NCBI GenBank assembly: GCA_934561485.1
Contig: CAKTGS010000007.1
Span: 1-41,153, forward strand
Direction of reading: 5' to 3'
Source: an uncultured Faecalibacterium sp.
GTDB taxonomy: Bacteria > Bacillota > Clostridia > Oscillospirales > Ruminococcaceae
Length of the DNA stretch: 41,153 nucleotides
The stretch's first letter is position 1. Every line of letters starts with the position of its first letter. Both the position numbers and the translations under genes were made by a program. Below the pieces are notes generated by a model that was given only the letters and a program-made list of their open reading frames with translations, ran no database searches and was not told where the DNA came from. Below are positions 8,222-16,514 of this stretch, piece after piece.

Positions 8222-8253
8222 CGGAATGGAACGATGCTCCGGCGGGCATACTG
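8222..8253 (+). promoter_or_regulatory. Sigma-G-like promoter, readable on both strands
   Basis: On the + strand GAATG (8224-8228), exactly 18 nt, then CATACTG (8247-8253) fits the Bacillus sigma-G consensus GHATR-N18-CATWHTA with one mismatch. Read on the minus strand the same DNA gives GTATG-N18-CATTCCG, which fits with two mismatches. The + reading points to the ger operon (ribosome site 8261) and the minus reading to DUF421-DUF4363 (ribosome site about 8203-8209). Called by eye. Confidence 0.55.
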
Positions 8254-8276
8254 CTGTGCGAAGGAGTGAGAACGAG

Positions 8277-9725
8277 ATGCAGCAGCTTTCGCAAAGCCTG
8301 TCAGCCAATCTGGCAGCGCTGGACGCAATGTTTGGGACGTCTGCCGATTATTATGCCAAAGAAATTTCGATTTATCATTGCCGGGGCAGCATTGTGCTGT
8401 TTGACGGCATGGCCAGCCTGGACTCCCTTTGGGAGCTTTTGCTGCAGACAGCCAGCCGCGAAGCCGCACAGCAGTATGCATCTGGGCAGGAAGTGTTTGC
8501 CCATATCCTGCACCATTCCGCCATTCCGGCAGAAGGGGAGCCGGTGCAGGATATGCCGGACCTTGTCAAACGGCTTACCGCCGGCATGGCGGTGCTTTTG
8601 CTGGAAGGCTGCTCACAGGGCATTGCCTTTTCGGTACAGGGGCTGAAATTCCGCTCGGTGGAGGAACCGAGCGGGGAAGGCAACCTGCGCGGCTCCCGGG
8701 AGGGCTTTGCAGACCTGCTGCGGGTCAACCTGAGCCTTCTGCGGAGGCTGATCCGCACCGGGACACTGGTGCAGGAGGTGGCGCAGGCCAACATCGATGC
8801 CCGCACGGAATATGCGGTGTGTTACTGCAAAGATAAGGCCGACCCGGCCATGGTGCAGCAGGTAAAAAAGATCCTGGCCGCGGCCAGGCCGGAGCTTCTG
8901 CTGGATTCCAGTTACTTTGTGCCCTGGCTGCTGCCCAGCCGGATGCGGCTGTTTACCCCGGTGCACTATACCGAACGCCCGGCGGTGGCTGCGGCCAAAC
9001 TGTGCGAAGGCAAAATTGTGATCCTGGTCAATGGCAGTCCCTCGGCCATGGTGCTGCCGGCAATGTTCAGCGAAAATTTTGAGTGCCTGGACGATTATGC
9101 ATCCACGGCTGTGTTTTCTTCTTTTCTGCGTATTCTGAAATACTGCGCTTTTTATCTGACGGTTTTTCTGCCGGGCGTTTTCGTCTGCCTGGCGGTTTAC
9201 CTGCCAGAACTGATTTCGCCCCAGCTGCTGTATAAGATCGAAGCAGCAGAAAAGGCGACCCCGCTGCCGCTGTTTGCCGAAATGCTGGTGGTCATCCTGC
9301 TGCTGGAAGTCATCCGGGAGGCAGGGCTGCGGATGCCGCAGTCGCTGGGGCATTCGGTAAGCCTGGTGGCGGCACTGATCCTGGGAGACGCCGCCATTGC
9401 CACCGGATTGATGAGTACCCCGGTGATCTTTGTGGCCAGCATTACCTCCATTGCAGTGTTTGTTACCCCACCGCTGTATGAGCCTGCAACGCTGCTGCGG
9501 CTGGGGGTGGTTCTGGCAGCCGGGCTGGCTGGTCCGGTGGGGCTGGCTGCAGCCTTTTTTGCGCTGCTGCTCAGTCTTTCGGGCACCGGCGCTTTGGGGG
9601 TGCCGTATCTGGCACAGCATCCGTTTCCGCAGGGCACCCCGGCGGAGGACGGTGTGATCCGCCGCAACTACCGGCGGCTGTCTCAACACCGGTTCAATAT
9701 CTGGAACAGGAGGAACGGCTTTTGA
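8277..9725 (+). CDS. GerA-family spore germination receptor subunit A
   Basis: 482 aa, the normal length for GerAA/SpoVAF-type proteins. These form the inner spore membrane germinant receptor with B and C subunits. A soluble N-terminal half (about 1-285) is followed by a membrane half with family motifs: FLPGVFVCLAVYLPELIS, then EMLVVILLLEVIREAGLRMP, then GHSVSLVAALILGDAAIATGLMSTPVI. The C-terminal tail is basic (RRNYRRLSQHRFNIWNRRN). ATG 8277 has AAGGAG 10 nt upstream. The stop overlaps the TTG start of the next gene. Behind a sigma-G-like promoter it would be expressed in the forespore, if this organism sporulates. Confidence 0.85.
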   Translation: MQQLSQSLSANLAALDAMFGTSADYYAKEISIYHCRGSIVLFDGMASLDSLWELLLQTASREAAQQYASGQEVFAHILHHSAIPAEGEPVQDMPDLVKRLTAGMAVLLLEGCSQGIAFSVQGLKFRSVEEPSGEGNLRGSREGFADLLRVNLSLLRRLIRTGTLVQEVAQANIDARTEYAVCYCKDKADPAMVQQVKKILAAARPELLLDSSYFVPWLLPSRMRLFTPVHYTERPAVAAAKLCEGKIVILVNGSPSAMVLPAMFSENFECLDDYASTAVFSSFLRILKYCAFYLTVFLPGVFVCLAVYLPELISPQLLYKIEAAEKATPLPLFAEMLVVILLLEVIREAGLRMPQSLGHSVSLVAALILGDAAIATGLMSTPVIFVASITSIAVFVTPPLYEPATLLRLGVVLAAGLAGPVGLAAAFFALLLSLSGTGALGVPYLAQHPFPQGTPAEDGVIRRNYRRLSQHRFNIWNRRNGF

Positions 9726-10525
9726 AAGATACCCGGTTCTGTTCGCTGCAGGCGGTGGGCCTGAGCGTTGCCACCGCCGCTGCAGCGGAAACCATTGCGG
9801 TGGGTTCGGTGCGTACCGGGCTGTTGCAGACATTTGCAGGGGCAGCGGCGCTGTGTGTGCTGACAGCCTTGGCCGCATTGGTCTGGCAGAGCAGCCATCT
9901 GCCGCAAACGGTAAAAACGCTGCTGCGGCTTTTGCTGGCGGTGTGGCTTGCCGCAGAAGCCTGCCGCACCGTTGTACAGGCCCAGCAGGTCTGCACCCAG
10001 GCTTTTTCTTCCATGGCGCTTTTGGGCCTGCTGCCACTGCTGCTCTGGGTCGGGTTCCGCCTTGCGCCGCAGCAGTGGCACAGCCCGGCACGGGTGCTGT
10101 GGTGGTTTGCAGTGCTGGGCTGTGCCGTCTGTCTGCTGGGGCTTGCCCACCGGATGCACTGGTACCGGCTGTTGGAGCCGGGAAGCATGACGCTGCGCTG
10201 GCAGGTGCCGGTGTACGCCGAATACGCAGCACTGCCGCTGCTCTGCGCACCCCATGACATGCGCAAGGGCACCCGGCTGCCGCTGCTGGTATTTGCGGTG
10301 CAGGGCAGCGCAATGCTCTGCCAGACGCTGGTGTTTGGCAGCCGCGATTACCCGGCAGCGGAGCTGCTGCGTGCCTGGAGAATGCAGGCGTTTTCCCGCA
10401 TGGACGCCCTGCTGCTTCTGATCTGGCTGACCTGCGCGATCTTCCGTATCGGCTTTTTGTGCACCGCCATCCGGTTGGTGCAGCCCCTGGGTCAAAAAAG
10501 AGCGAAAGGACGAATCTGTGAATGA
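9722..10525 (+). CDS. GerB-like (spore germination permease) membrane protein, short
   Basis: 267 aa. The protein is almost entirely membrane-embedded: about seven or eight hydrophobic segments, for example LLQTFAGAAALCVLTALAAL, VKTLLRLLLAVWLAAEAC and SMALLGLLPLLLWVGF. Position between GerA- and GerC-like genes points to the B subunit, an APC-superfamily permease-like protein implicated in germinant recognition. It is about 100 residues shorter than typical GerAB, and I do not see a clear family motif, so the call rests mostly on context. Start TTG 9722 overlaps the gerA-like TGA and follows AGGAGG. Its stop overlaps the next ATG. Confidence 0.6.
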   Translation: MKDTRFCSLQAVGLSVATAAAAETIAVGSVRTGLLQTFAGAAALCVLTALAALVWQSSHLPQTVKTLLRLLLAVWLAAEACRTVVQAQQVCTQAFSSMALLGLLPLLLWVGFRLAPQQWHSPARVLWWFAVLGCAVCLLGLAHRMHWYRLLEPGSMTLRWQVPVYAEYAALPLLCAPHDMRKGTRLPLLVFAVQGSAMLCQTLVFGSRDYPAAELLRAWRMQAFSRMDALLLLIWLTCAIFRIGFLCTAIRLVQPLGQKRAKGRICE

Positions 10526-11484
10526 AAAAGGGATGGGGCATAGCCGCACTGGCGGTATGGTGCCTGCTTTTTTTGCGCTGTGAAACCACAGAAAAAAGCA
10601 TGATCCGGGCGCTTTATCTGGAGCAGCAGACGGCAGAATGGTCGGCGGCATTGGTCTACCAGGCCCCGGATGCAGCGGCTGACGCAGCAGAAGCCTCCGG
10701 GGCGCTGCGGCTTGCGGCTGCGTCCGGACAAAGCCTGGAACAGGCACTTGCGGCAGCGGAACGGCAGCTGCCCTGCCAGGCGGACTACCGCTTGTGCGAT
10801 TATCTGCTTTTCCCACAACAGGCATCGTCCGCACAGCTTGCCGCCTACGAGCAACTGGTGCAGCGGCGGCAGTGCGGGCGCACCGCTGCAGGCATGGTCT
10901 GCACAGACTTTGCATTTCGGGAGCTGTGCAGCGCCAGCGAGGAAAACGAAGCTTTTCCGGACGAATTGCTGGACCAATGCAAACAGTGTGCAGCTCTGCA
11001 GCCCTGCCTGTACGAACAGGCAGAGCCGACCGTTCTGCCGCTGCTGCAATTGGAAGAAAACAAACCGTCTTTAGCCGATACCGGTGTGCTCCGGGCGGGC
11101 GAAACCGTGCGGCCACTGGATGCAGCACAGACCGAAATGGTATTTCTACTCACCGGCAAAGCCGGGCAGCGCAGTTTCTGGCTGGATGGGCAGCGGGTGC
11201 AGATCCGCCGCTGCAGCGTATCGGCTGCCCTGCAAAACAAAGAGGTTCTGCTGCGGCTGGACTGCCAGAAAGCCTACGGGATGCCGCAGCCCACGGAGGC
11301 GCAGTGCCGGCAGCTGCAGACGCTTTGCACACAGACGGTACAGGCACTGTGGGAACAGGGAGTAGACCTGCTGCATCTGCAGCAGACCGCGCAGCTGCAT
11401 TACGGCGGGGAACAGGCTGCTTTTGCCCCAACAAAAAACGTCTGCCCACAGCTGCGGGCAGACGTGCAGTTTTTGCTGTTTTGA
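10522..11484 (+). CDS. GerC-like germination protein, cysteine-rich
   Basis: 320 aa, somewhat shorter than usual GerAC. An N-terminal hydrophobic segment (GWGIAALAVWCLLFLRC) resembles a lipoprotein signal, but the residue before Cys20 is Arg, so the lipobox is non-canonical. The C-terminal half (TEMVFLLTGKAGQRSFWLD, then a long helix TLCTQTVQALWEQGVDLL) follows the Ger(x)C pattern of a strand-rich block ending in a helix. I count 15 cysteines, which is high for an exported protein. ATG 10522 overlaps the preceding TGA. The last codons overlap a bidirectional terminator hairpin. Function is inferred from place in the A-B-C operon and this weak likeness. Confidence 0.6.
   Translation: MKKGWGIAALAVWCLLFLRCETTEKSMIRALYLEQQTAEWSAALVYQAPDAAADAAEASGALRLAAASGQSLEQALAAAERQLPCQADYRLCDYLLFPQQASSAQLAAYEQLVQRRQCGRTAAGMVCTDFAFRELCSASEENEAFPDELLDQCKQCAALQPCLYEQAEPTVLPLLQLEENKPSLADTGVLRAGETVRPLDAAQTEMVFLLTGKAGQRSFWLDGQRVQIRRCSVSAALQNKEVLLRLDCQKAYGMPQPTEAQCRQLQTLCTQTVQALWEQGVDLLHLQQTAQLHYGGEQAAFAPTKNVCPQLRADVQFLLF
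11432..11465 (-). terminator. Bidirectional terminator inside the 3' end of the gerC-like gene
   Basis: A perfect 10-bp stem ACGTCTGCCC (11438-11447) with GGGCAGACGT (11456-11465) has an 8-nt loop. On the minus strand six T residues follow, placed 27 bp past the kinase stop. On the + strand GCAGTTTTT follows. It therefore serves the convergent phosphate operon and probably the ger operon, while also encoding residues near NVCPQLRADVQ of the gerC-like protein. Confidence 0.8.
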
Positions 11485-11491
11485 AAAATTT

Positions 11492-12841
11492 TCAGGAGGC
11501 GGTGGGGAAGATGACCGTAATGGTCGTTCCAACGTCCATCTGGCTTTCCAGCTTGATGCGGGCGTTGTGGATGCGGGCAATGTGCTTGACAATGGCCAGC
11601 CCCAGACCGGTGCCGCCGGTGGCTTTGCTGCGGCTTTTGTCCACACGGTAAAAGCGCTCGAACACGCTGGATTGCGCTTCTTTGGGAATGCCGATGCCGT
11701 TGTCGGTTACGGTCAGGGTGCAGTGCCCATCACGGGTGCAGGCTGTTACGATCTGTACCTTGCCGCCGGGGCGGTTGTAACGGATGGCATTGTCGCATAG
11801 ATTCTGGCAAAGCTCATCCAGCAGGCTGCGGCTGCCCCGTACGGGGGCGCTTTCGCCCAGATAAGTCAGGGTAACATAGGCGCGGCGTGCATTCAGCTTC
11901 TGGCGCTCCACGCATTCCCGGGCAACTTCCAGCAGATCGACCGTTTCCATTTCCGGGGCGGCGGCCGAAGCATCGGCATTGTCCAGGTGAGAAAGCTGCA
12001 GGATATCGTTGACCAGCTGGATCATGCGGGAAGCTTCCCGGTGGATCTTTTCGGCAAAGCCAGGAACATCCTCCGGTTTGGCAATACCGGTTTCGATCAG
12101 CTCTGCATAGCCGGAAATGCTGGTCAGCGGAGTTTTCAGCTCATGGCTGACATTGGCCGTGAACTCCTGCCGCATTTTTTCGTTGTTCTCCCGCAGAAGG
12201 CGGTCGGAGTGAATGCTGTCGGCAAAGGGCACCAGCTCTTTGTAGGGCACATTTTCCTGGATATGGTCCAGATCCTCTGTCATTTTTAATACCGGTTGGA
12301 CCAGTGCACGGGTCAGCCAGGTAGCCAGCAGGGCAGCAGCCAGCATCAGGGCCACACAGCTCAGCACAATGGCCGGCAGCGCAGCATCGTAAATGGACCA
12401 TATCGTTTCCGAGTCCTGCGCCACGCGCAGGATACTGCCATCGGACAGCGAGACTGCGTAATAGTAGGTCTCGTAGCCCAGGGTCTGGGAGTCGCGGATG
12501 TCTTTGCCCACACCAGTTTCCATGGCCTGCAGAATTTCCGGGCGGGAAAGATGATTTTCCATCGGCTGTTCGGTAGCGGATTCAAAAAGCACGCTGCCGT
12601 CCTGCGAGATCAGGGTGATGCGCAGGCCGCTGGGGGCAAATGCCGTGAGCGGCTTGGTATCATCGGTGCGGTCGTATCCGGCGCAGATCAGCGCCGTTTC
12701 TTTTTCCAGTGCGCTCCAGGCCTGGGCAGTAAACGCTTTGTGAAACACAAAAATGCACAGTGCGGCGGTGAATACCAGGCCCAGAAAGCCCATCAGGAAC
12801 AACCTGTAGCTGATTTTTTCCTCCATGCTGTGCAGTTTCAT
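11492..12841 (-). CDS. PhoR-like sensor histidine kinase
   Basis: 449 aa. Two membrane helices (about 12-34 and 155-176) bracket an extracytoplasmic sensor region. A HAMP-like linker, then the HisKA H-box FTANVSHELKTPLTSISGY with phospho-acceptor His233 follow. The ATPase domain shows NLCDNAIRYN, DNGIGIP, VFERFYRVDKSRS and GGTGLGLAIVKHI. All these are typical of the PhoR/WalK group. ATG 12841 overlaps the TGA of the response regulator (ATGA). With the Na/Pi transporter upstream and a Pho-box-like promoter, phosphate sensing is the likely role. The specific signal is inferred from context. Confidence 0.88.
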   Translation of the reverse strand: MKLHSMEEKISYRLFLMGFLGLVFTAALCIFVFHKAFTAQAWSALEKETALICAGYDRTDDTKPLTAFAPSGLRITLISQDGSVLFESATEQPMENHLSRPEILQAMETGVGKDIRDSQTLGYETYYYAVSLSDGSILRVAQDSETIWSIYDAALPAIVLSCVALMLAAALLATWLTRALVQPVLKMTEDLDHIQENVPYKELVPFADSIHSDRLLRENNEKMRQEFTANVSHELKTPLTSISGYAELIETGIAKPEDVPGFAEKIHREASRMIQLVNDILQLSHLDNADASAAAPEMETVDLLEVARECVERQKLNARRAYVTLTYLGESAPVRGSRSLLDELCQNLCDNAIRYNRPGGKVQIVTACTRDGHCTLTVTDNGIGIPKEAQSSVFERFYRVDKSRSKATGGTGLGLAIVKHIARIHNARIKLESQMDVGTTITVIFPTAS

Positions 12842-13527
12842 TCCTCGTTTGCCTCCTCCTCATCGGTCAGCTTGTAGCCCACCTTGCGCACGGTGCAGAT
12901 GTAGCGCCCGGCATCGCCCAGCTTTTTGCGCAGGGTGCGGATGTGCATATCCACTGTGCGGCTCTCCACCGAGATATCCGTGCCCCACACCACCTGCAGA
13001 ATGGTCTCGCGGGTCACCACAAGATTTGTGTTTTCCAACAGCAGGCGCAGCAGGCAGTATTCCTTGTAAGTCAGCTCCACCGGCGCACCGCTCACGGTCA
13101 CACTGTGGCGGGCATTGTCCAGCAGAATTTCATGAAAGCTGAATACATTGGGGCGTGCTTCGGGTGCTGCCCGGCGCAGGGCCGCCCGCACCCGGCTCAG
13201 AAATTCCATAATGCCAAAAGGCTTTGCAATGTAATCATCGGCACCGCAGTCCAGCCCACGCACCGTATCCAGCTCGCTGGATTTTGCTGTGACCATAATG
13301 ATGGGCAGCCGGTGCAGGGCGGGGGTGTTGCGCAGTTTTTTCAGGATGGAAAAACCATCCTCGCCCGGCAGCATCACGTCCAGGATCACCAGCTCCGGGG
13401 CGGCATCTTGCATGGCCTGCCAGAACGGCTCCGAACTTGCAAAGCTCAGCACTTCGTACCCATTGGACTGCAGGGCATACTGTTCCAGTTCCCGGATGGC
13501 GTCATCGTCCTCTACAATATAGATCAT
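12838..13527 (-). CDS. PhoB/OmpR-family response regulator
   Basis: 229 aa. The receiver domain has the acidic pair in VEDDDA (Glu6-Asp8), phospho-acceptor Asp50 (VILDVMLPGEDGF), a T at IIMVTAKS and the conserved Lys in DDYIAKPFG. The C-terminal winged helix is of OmpR type (LTYKEYCLLRLLLEN, then SVESRTVDMHIRTLRKKLGD, then IRTVRKVGYKL-like end ICTVRKVGYKLT). ATG 13527 overlaps the transporter stop (ATGA) and follows GGAGGGG. It is the partner of the kinase just downstream. It probably binds the Pho-box-like repeats ahead of the operon, giving autoregulation. Confidence 0.9.
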   Translation of the reverse strand: MIYIVEDDDAIRELEQYALQSNGYEVLSFASSEPFWQAMQDAAPELVILDVMLPGEDGFSILKKLRNTPALHRLPIIMVTAKSSELDTVRGLDCGADDYIAKPFGIMEFLSRVRAALRRAAPEARPNVFSFHEILLDNARHSVTVSGAPVELTYKEYCLLRLLLENTNLVVTRETILQVVWGTDISVESRTVDMHIRTLRKKLGDAGRYICTVRKVGYKLTDEEEANEE

Positions 13528-15314
13528 TTGTCAAACCCCTCCGAAGGTTGATCCTCAGGGAACAGATACCGCTCACGGTACCGCTCCAGCCGACGGTGAA
13601 ATTCTTCGCTTTCTTTGGTGTCGTTGCCGTGACGCAGATCGTTGAGATAGGCATGGGTGTCAAAGCTGTCCTGGGCCACCTCGATCTGTGCAACGGCAAC
13701 ATTGCTGCAGTGGTCGCATACGCGCTCGTAGTTGGTCAGCAGATCGTCCAGCACAAAGCCATATTCAATGGAGCAGTTTCCGGCCTGCAGACGGGCAATG
13801 TGGCGGGCCTTGATGGCACGCACCAGCTCGTTTACCACCGCTTCCAGCGGCTCGACTTTTCCGGCCAGATGCAGGTCTCCCTTGCGGAAGGCCTCTGTTG
13901 TGCGGCTCAGAATATCCTGCACGGCATCTTCCAGCACCTGCAGCTCTTCCCGGGCATCCTGAGAGAAGTGAACATCCTTCTGATGCATTTCCTCGGCGGA
14001 TTCCAGAAGGTTTACAGAGTGGTCACTGATGCGCTCAAAATCGCTGATGGTGTGCAGCAGGGTGTTCACGCTCTGGCTGTCGGCGTGGTTCAGCTCCCGG
14101 CTAGAAAGCTTGACCAGGTAGGTGCCCAGCGCGTCCTCGTAGCGGTCCACTTTGGTCTCTTCGTCCCGCACCTTCTGGGCCAGTTCATCGTTCCAGGAGT
14201 GGGTCAGGCTCATTGCCTGTACAACGCCCACCCGGGCCAGCTCGGCCATATCGGCCGTAGCGCTGCGGGCACGCTCCACTGCCATGGCGGGGGTGTTCAG
14301 CAGGCGGTCATCCAGCAGGGCAAAGCCCTCGTTTTCTTCCGGAGCATCGGGAATGGTGAGAATGGCCAGCTTTTCCAGCCCGTTGGCAAAGGGCAGCAGA
14401 ATTGCAGTGGCCAGAATGTTGAACACCGAGTGCACCACGGCAATGCCCCAGGCCTCAATGGTGGTGTTTACAAAGGCAAAGTGGCAGACAGCGTTCAGGC
14501 CGTAAAAGCCGGTCAGGAAAATGGTCACGCCGATGATGTTGAAGTACAGGTGCACCATGGCCGCCCGGCGGGCATTTTTGTTGGCACCCACCGAGGAGAT
14601 CAGTGCCGTGACGCAGGTGCCGATGTTCTGGCCCATGATGATGGGAATGGCGCTGCCGTAGGTGATCACGCCGGTGGCACTGAGTGCCTGCAGAATACCC
14701 ACGCTGGCACTGGAACTCTGGATGATGCCGGTAACCACCGCACCCACCAGGACGCCCAGCAGGGGGTTGGAGAAGCGGACGAACAGGCTGGTGAACCATG
14801 CTTCGTTCTGCAGCGGAAGAACCGCATTGGACATGGTGGTCATGCCGGTCATCAGCACGGCAAAGCCGATCAGAATAGTGCCAACGCCCTTTTTCTTCTC
14901 ACTCTTACACATATACAGCAAAATGCCGATAAATGCAAGCAAAGGACTGAAAGAAGTGGGTTTGAGCAGCTGAATCAACAGGCTGTCGCCCTGCAGGCCG
15001 GACAGGCTTAAAATCCAGCTGGTCACGGTGGTGCCCACGTTGCTGCCCATGATCACGCCAATGGCCTGATGCAGCTCCATGATGCCGCTGTTGACAAAGC
15101 CAACCACCATCACAGTGGTGGCACTGGAACTCTGGATAATGGCGGTTACGCACAGGCCGAGAAAGAAGCCCTTGAGGGGGCTGTCGGTCAGCTTGCTCAG
15201 AATTTTTTGCAGCTGGCCGCCGGCCTGCTTTTCCAGCGCCTTGCCCATGATGTCCATACCAAACAGGAACAGAGCCAGGCCGCCCAGCAGGGAAAAGACA
15301 TTGAAAATAGTCAT
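13524..15314 (-). CDS. Na/Pi cotransporter family protein with PhoU-like C-terminal domain
   Basis: 596 aa. The membrane half contains the duplicated NptA/PF02690 signature: QSSSATTVMVVGFVNSG and GVIMGSNVGTTVT in the first repeat, and QSSSASVGILQALSATG and IIMGQNIGTCVTALISS in the second. The remaining part, from about residue 350, is a helical PhoU-like domain (FERISDHSVNLLESAEEM, then YERVCDHCSNVAVAQIEVA). The E/D-RxxDH pattern appears twice, as in PhoU. Such proteins import phosphate with sodium. It is the first gene of a three-gene phosphate operon. The ribosome site GAGGAAA precedes ATG 15314. Confidence 0.92.
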   Translation of the reverse strand: MTIFNVFSLLGGLALFLFGMDIMGKALEKQAGGQLQKILSKLTDSPLKGFFLGLCVTAIIQSSSATTVMVVGFVNSGIMELHQAIGVIMGSNVGTTVTSWILSLSGLQGDSLLIQLLKPTSFSPLLAFIGILLYMCKSEKKKGVGTILIGFAVLMTGMTTMSNAVLPLQNEAWFTSLFVRFSNPLLGVLVGAVVTGIIQSSSASVGILQALSATGVITYGSAIPIIMGQNIGTCVTALISSVGANKNARRAAMVHLYFNIIGVTIFLTGFYGLNAVCHFAFVNTTIEAWGIAVVHSVFNILATAILLPFANGLEKLAILTIPDAPEENEGFALLDDRLLNTPAMAVERARSATADMAELARVGVVQAMSLTHSWNDELAQKVRDEETKVDRYEDALGTYLVKLSSRELNHADSQSVNTLLHTISDFERISDHSVNLLESAEEMHQKDVHFSQDAREELQVLEDAVQDILSRTTEAFRKGDLHLAGKVEPLEAVVNELVRAIKARHIARLQAGNCSIEYGFVLDDLLTNYERVCDHCSNVAVAQIEVAQDSFDTHAYLNDLRHGNDTKESEEFHRRLERYRERYLFPEDQPSEGFDK

Positions 15315-15358
15315 AGTGTTTCCTCACTTTTATTTGACGTGTATTTCTCCTGATTTAA

Positions 15359-15413
15359 AGTATACGGGGGCAATGTAAAATCCGAAATCGAAGGCATGTA
15401 AAATTCATGTAAA
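15359..15413 (-). promoter_or_regulatory. Pho-box-like repeats and promoter of the phosphate operon
   Basis: On the minus strand, TTTACA occurs at 15413-15408 and 15402-15397, exactly 5 nt apart. This is the TT(A/T)A(C/T)A-N5 pattern of Bacillus PhoP boxes. A third TTTACA (15379-15374) lies further in, one base off an 11-nt register. TATACT (15364-15359) is a good -10. The spot where the -35 should be (TTTCGG) is poor, as expected for an activated promoter. Confidence 0.65.
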
Positions 15414-15467
15414 ACGCTGCAAACCGGCAAATTCTGCCGCAGTGGCTGCCCGGCGGGAAATTGGGCG

Positions 15468-15496
15468 TTGTAATCGGGAACTATTTTTACTATAAT
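15468..15496 (+). promoter_or_regulatory. Promoter of the hprK-murB-rapZ-whiA-dnaE run
   Basis: TTGTAA (15468-15473), a 17-nt spacer and a perfect TATAAT (15491-15496). It lies 56 bp before the hprK start and is divergent from the Pho-box promoter. Confidence 0.75.
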
Positions 15497-15551
15497 AGAA
15501 AAGATGAAGCACTGTGTGCCGCAGTGCAAAAGGATACAGGAGGAACGCAGG

Positions 15552-16487
15552 ATGGGTACGTTCAACGTCTCGCTCAAAACGCTGACCGAGCGCGTCAGCA
15601 TGGAAGTTGTCTACACCCCGAAGGAACTGGATCAGATCAACGTTGAAATTGCAGAGGTCAACCGCCCGGGCCTGTTTCTGGCAGGCTACTACGATTATTT
15701 TGATAAATCCCGCTTGCAGATCATGGGTCTGGCGGAAATGAATTTTCTGTCCGGGCTTTCAAACGAAAAGCGGTACGAAGCGCTGGACCAGCTGTTCCGA
15801 CAGCAGCCCCCGGCCGTTATCGTCTGCCGCAGCGAAGAGCTGACCCCGTTCCCGGAGATGCTGGAACTGGCGCAGAAGTACGCGGTGGCGCTGCTGCGCT
15901 CCAACGAGACCACCTGCACCCTGATGGGCAGCCTGATCAGCGTGCTGAACCTGGAATTGGCTCCCCGCATCACCCGGCACGGTGTGCTGGTGGAAGTGTA
16001 CGGCGAAGGCATTCTGATCCTGGGCGACAGCGGCATTGGCAAAAGCGAGCTGGCCATTGAACTGGTCAAGCGCGGTCACCGCCTGGTGGCAGACGATGCC
16101 GTGGAATTGCGCAAAGTGTCCAATCGTCAGATCATGGGCACGGCTCCGGAAAACATCCGCCACTTCATTGAGCTGCGCGGCATCGGCATTGTCAATGTCG
16201 CGCGCGTGTATGGCGTGGGTGCCGTTAAACTGAGCGAAAGCCTGGACCTGGTGGTTCAGCTGGAAGCCTGGGACCCCACCAAGAACTACCAGCGCACCGG
16301 ACTGGAAAGCGAATACTACGACATTCTGGGCGTCAGCATCCCCAGCACCAGCATTCCGGTTTCGCCCGGACGCAACCTGGCTGTGGTGCTGGAAACTGCC
16401 GCCATCAACAACCGCCAGAAGAAGATGGGCTACAATGCAGCGCGTGAGCTGCTGATCCGTCTGGGTCTGGATGACAAGATGGACTGA
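15552..16487 (+). CDS. hprK: HPr kinase/phosphorylase
   Basis: 311 aa, usual length. The enzyme phosphorylates HPr on a serine in response to glycolytic intermediates and dephosphorylates it with phosphate, setting carbon catabolite control and PTS activity. The N-terminal domain (1-130) precedes the kinase core with conserved TRHGVLVEVYGEGILI (His143), Walker A GDSGIGKS (158-165) and LVADDAVEL. The HPrK family signature ELRGIGIVNVARVYG and C-terminal PVSPGRNLAVVLETAA are also present. ATG 15552 follows AGGAGGAAC; an upstream in-frame ATG at 15504 has no ribosome site. It heads the run leading to dnaE. Confidence 0.97.
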   Translation: MGTFNVSLKTLTERVSMEVVYTPKELDQINVEIAEVNRPGLFLAGYYDYFDKSRLQIMGLAEMNFLSGLSNEKRYEALDQLFRQQPPAVIVCRSEELTPFPEMLELAQKYAVALLRSNETTCTLMGSLISVLNLELAPRITRHGVLVEVYGEGILILGDSGIGKSELAIELVKRGHRLVADDAVELRKVSNRQIMGTAPENIRHFIELRGIGIVNVARVYGVGAVKLSESLDLVVQLEAWDPTKNYQRTGLESEYYDILGVSIPSTSIPVSPGRNLAVVLETAAINNRQKKMGYNAARELLIRLGLDDKMD

Positions 16488-16514
16488 TCACACATACCAA
16501 AAGGAGCAAGATCC

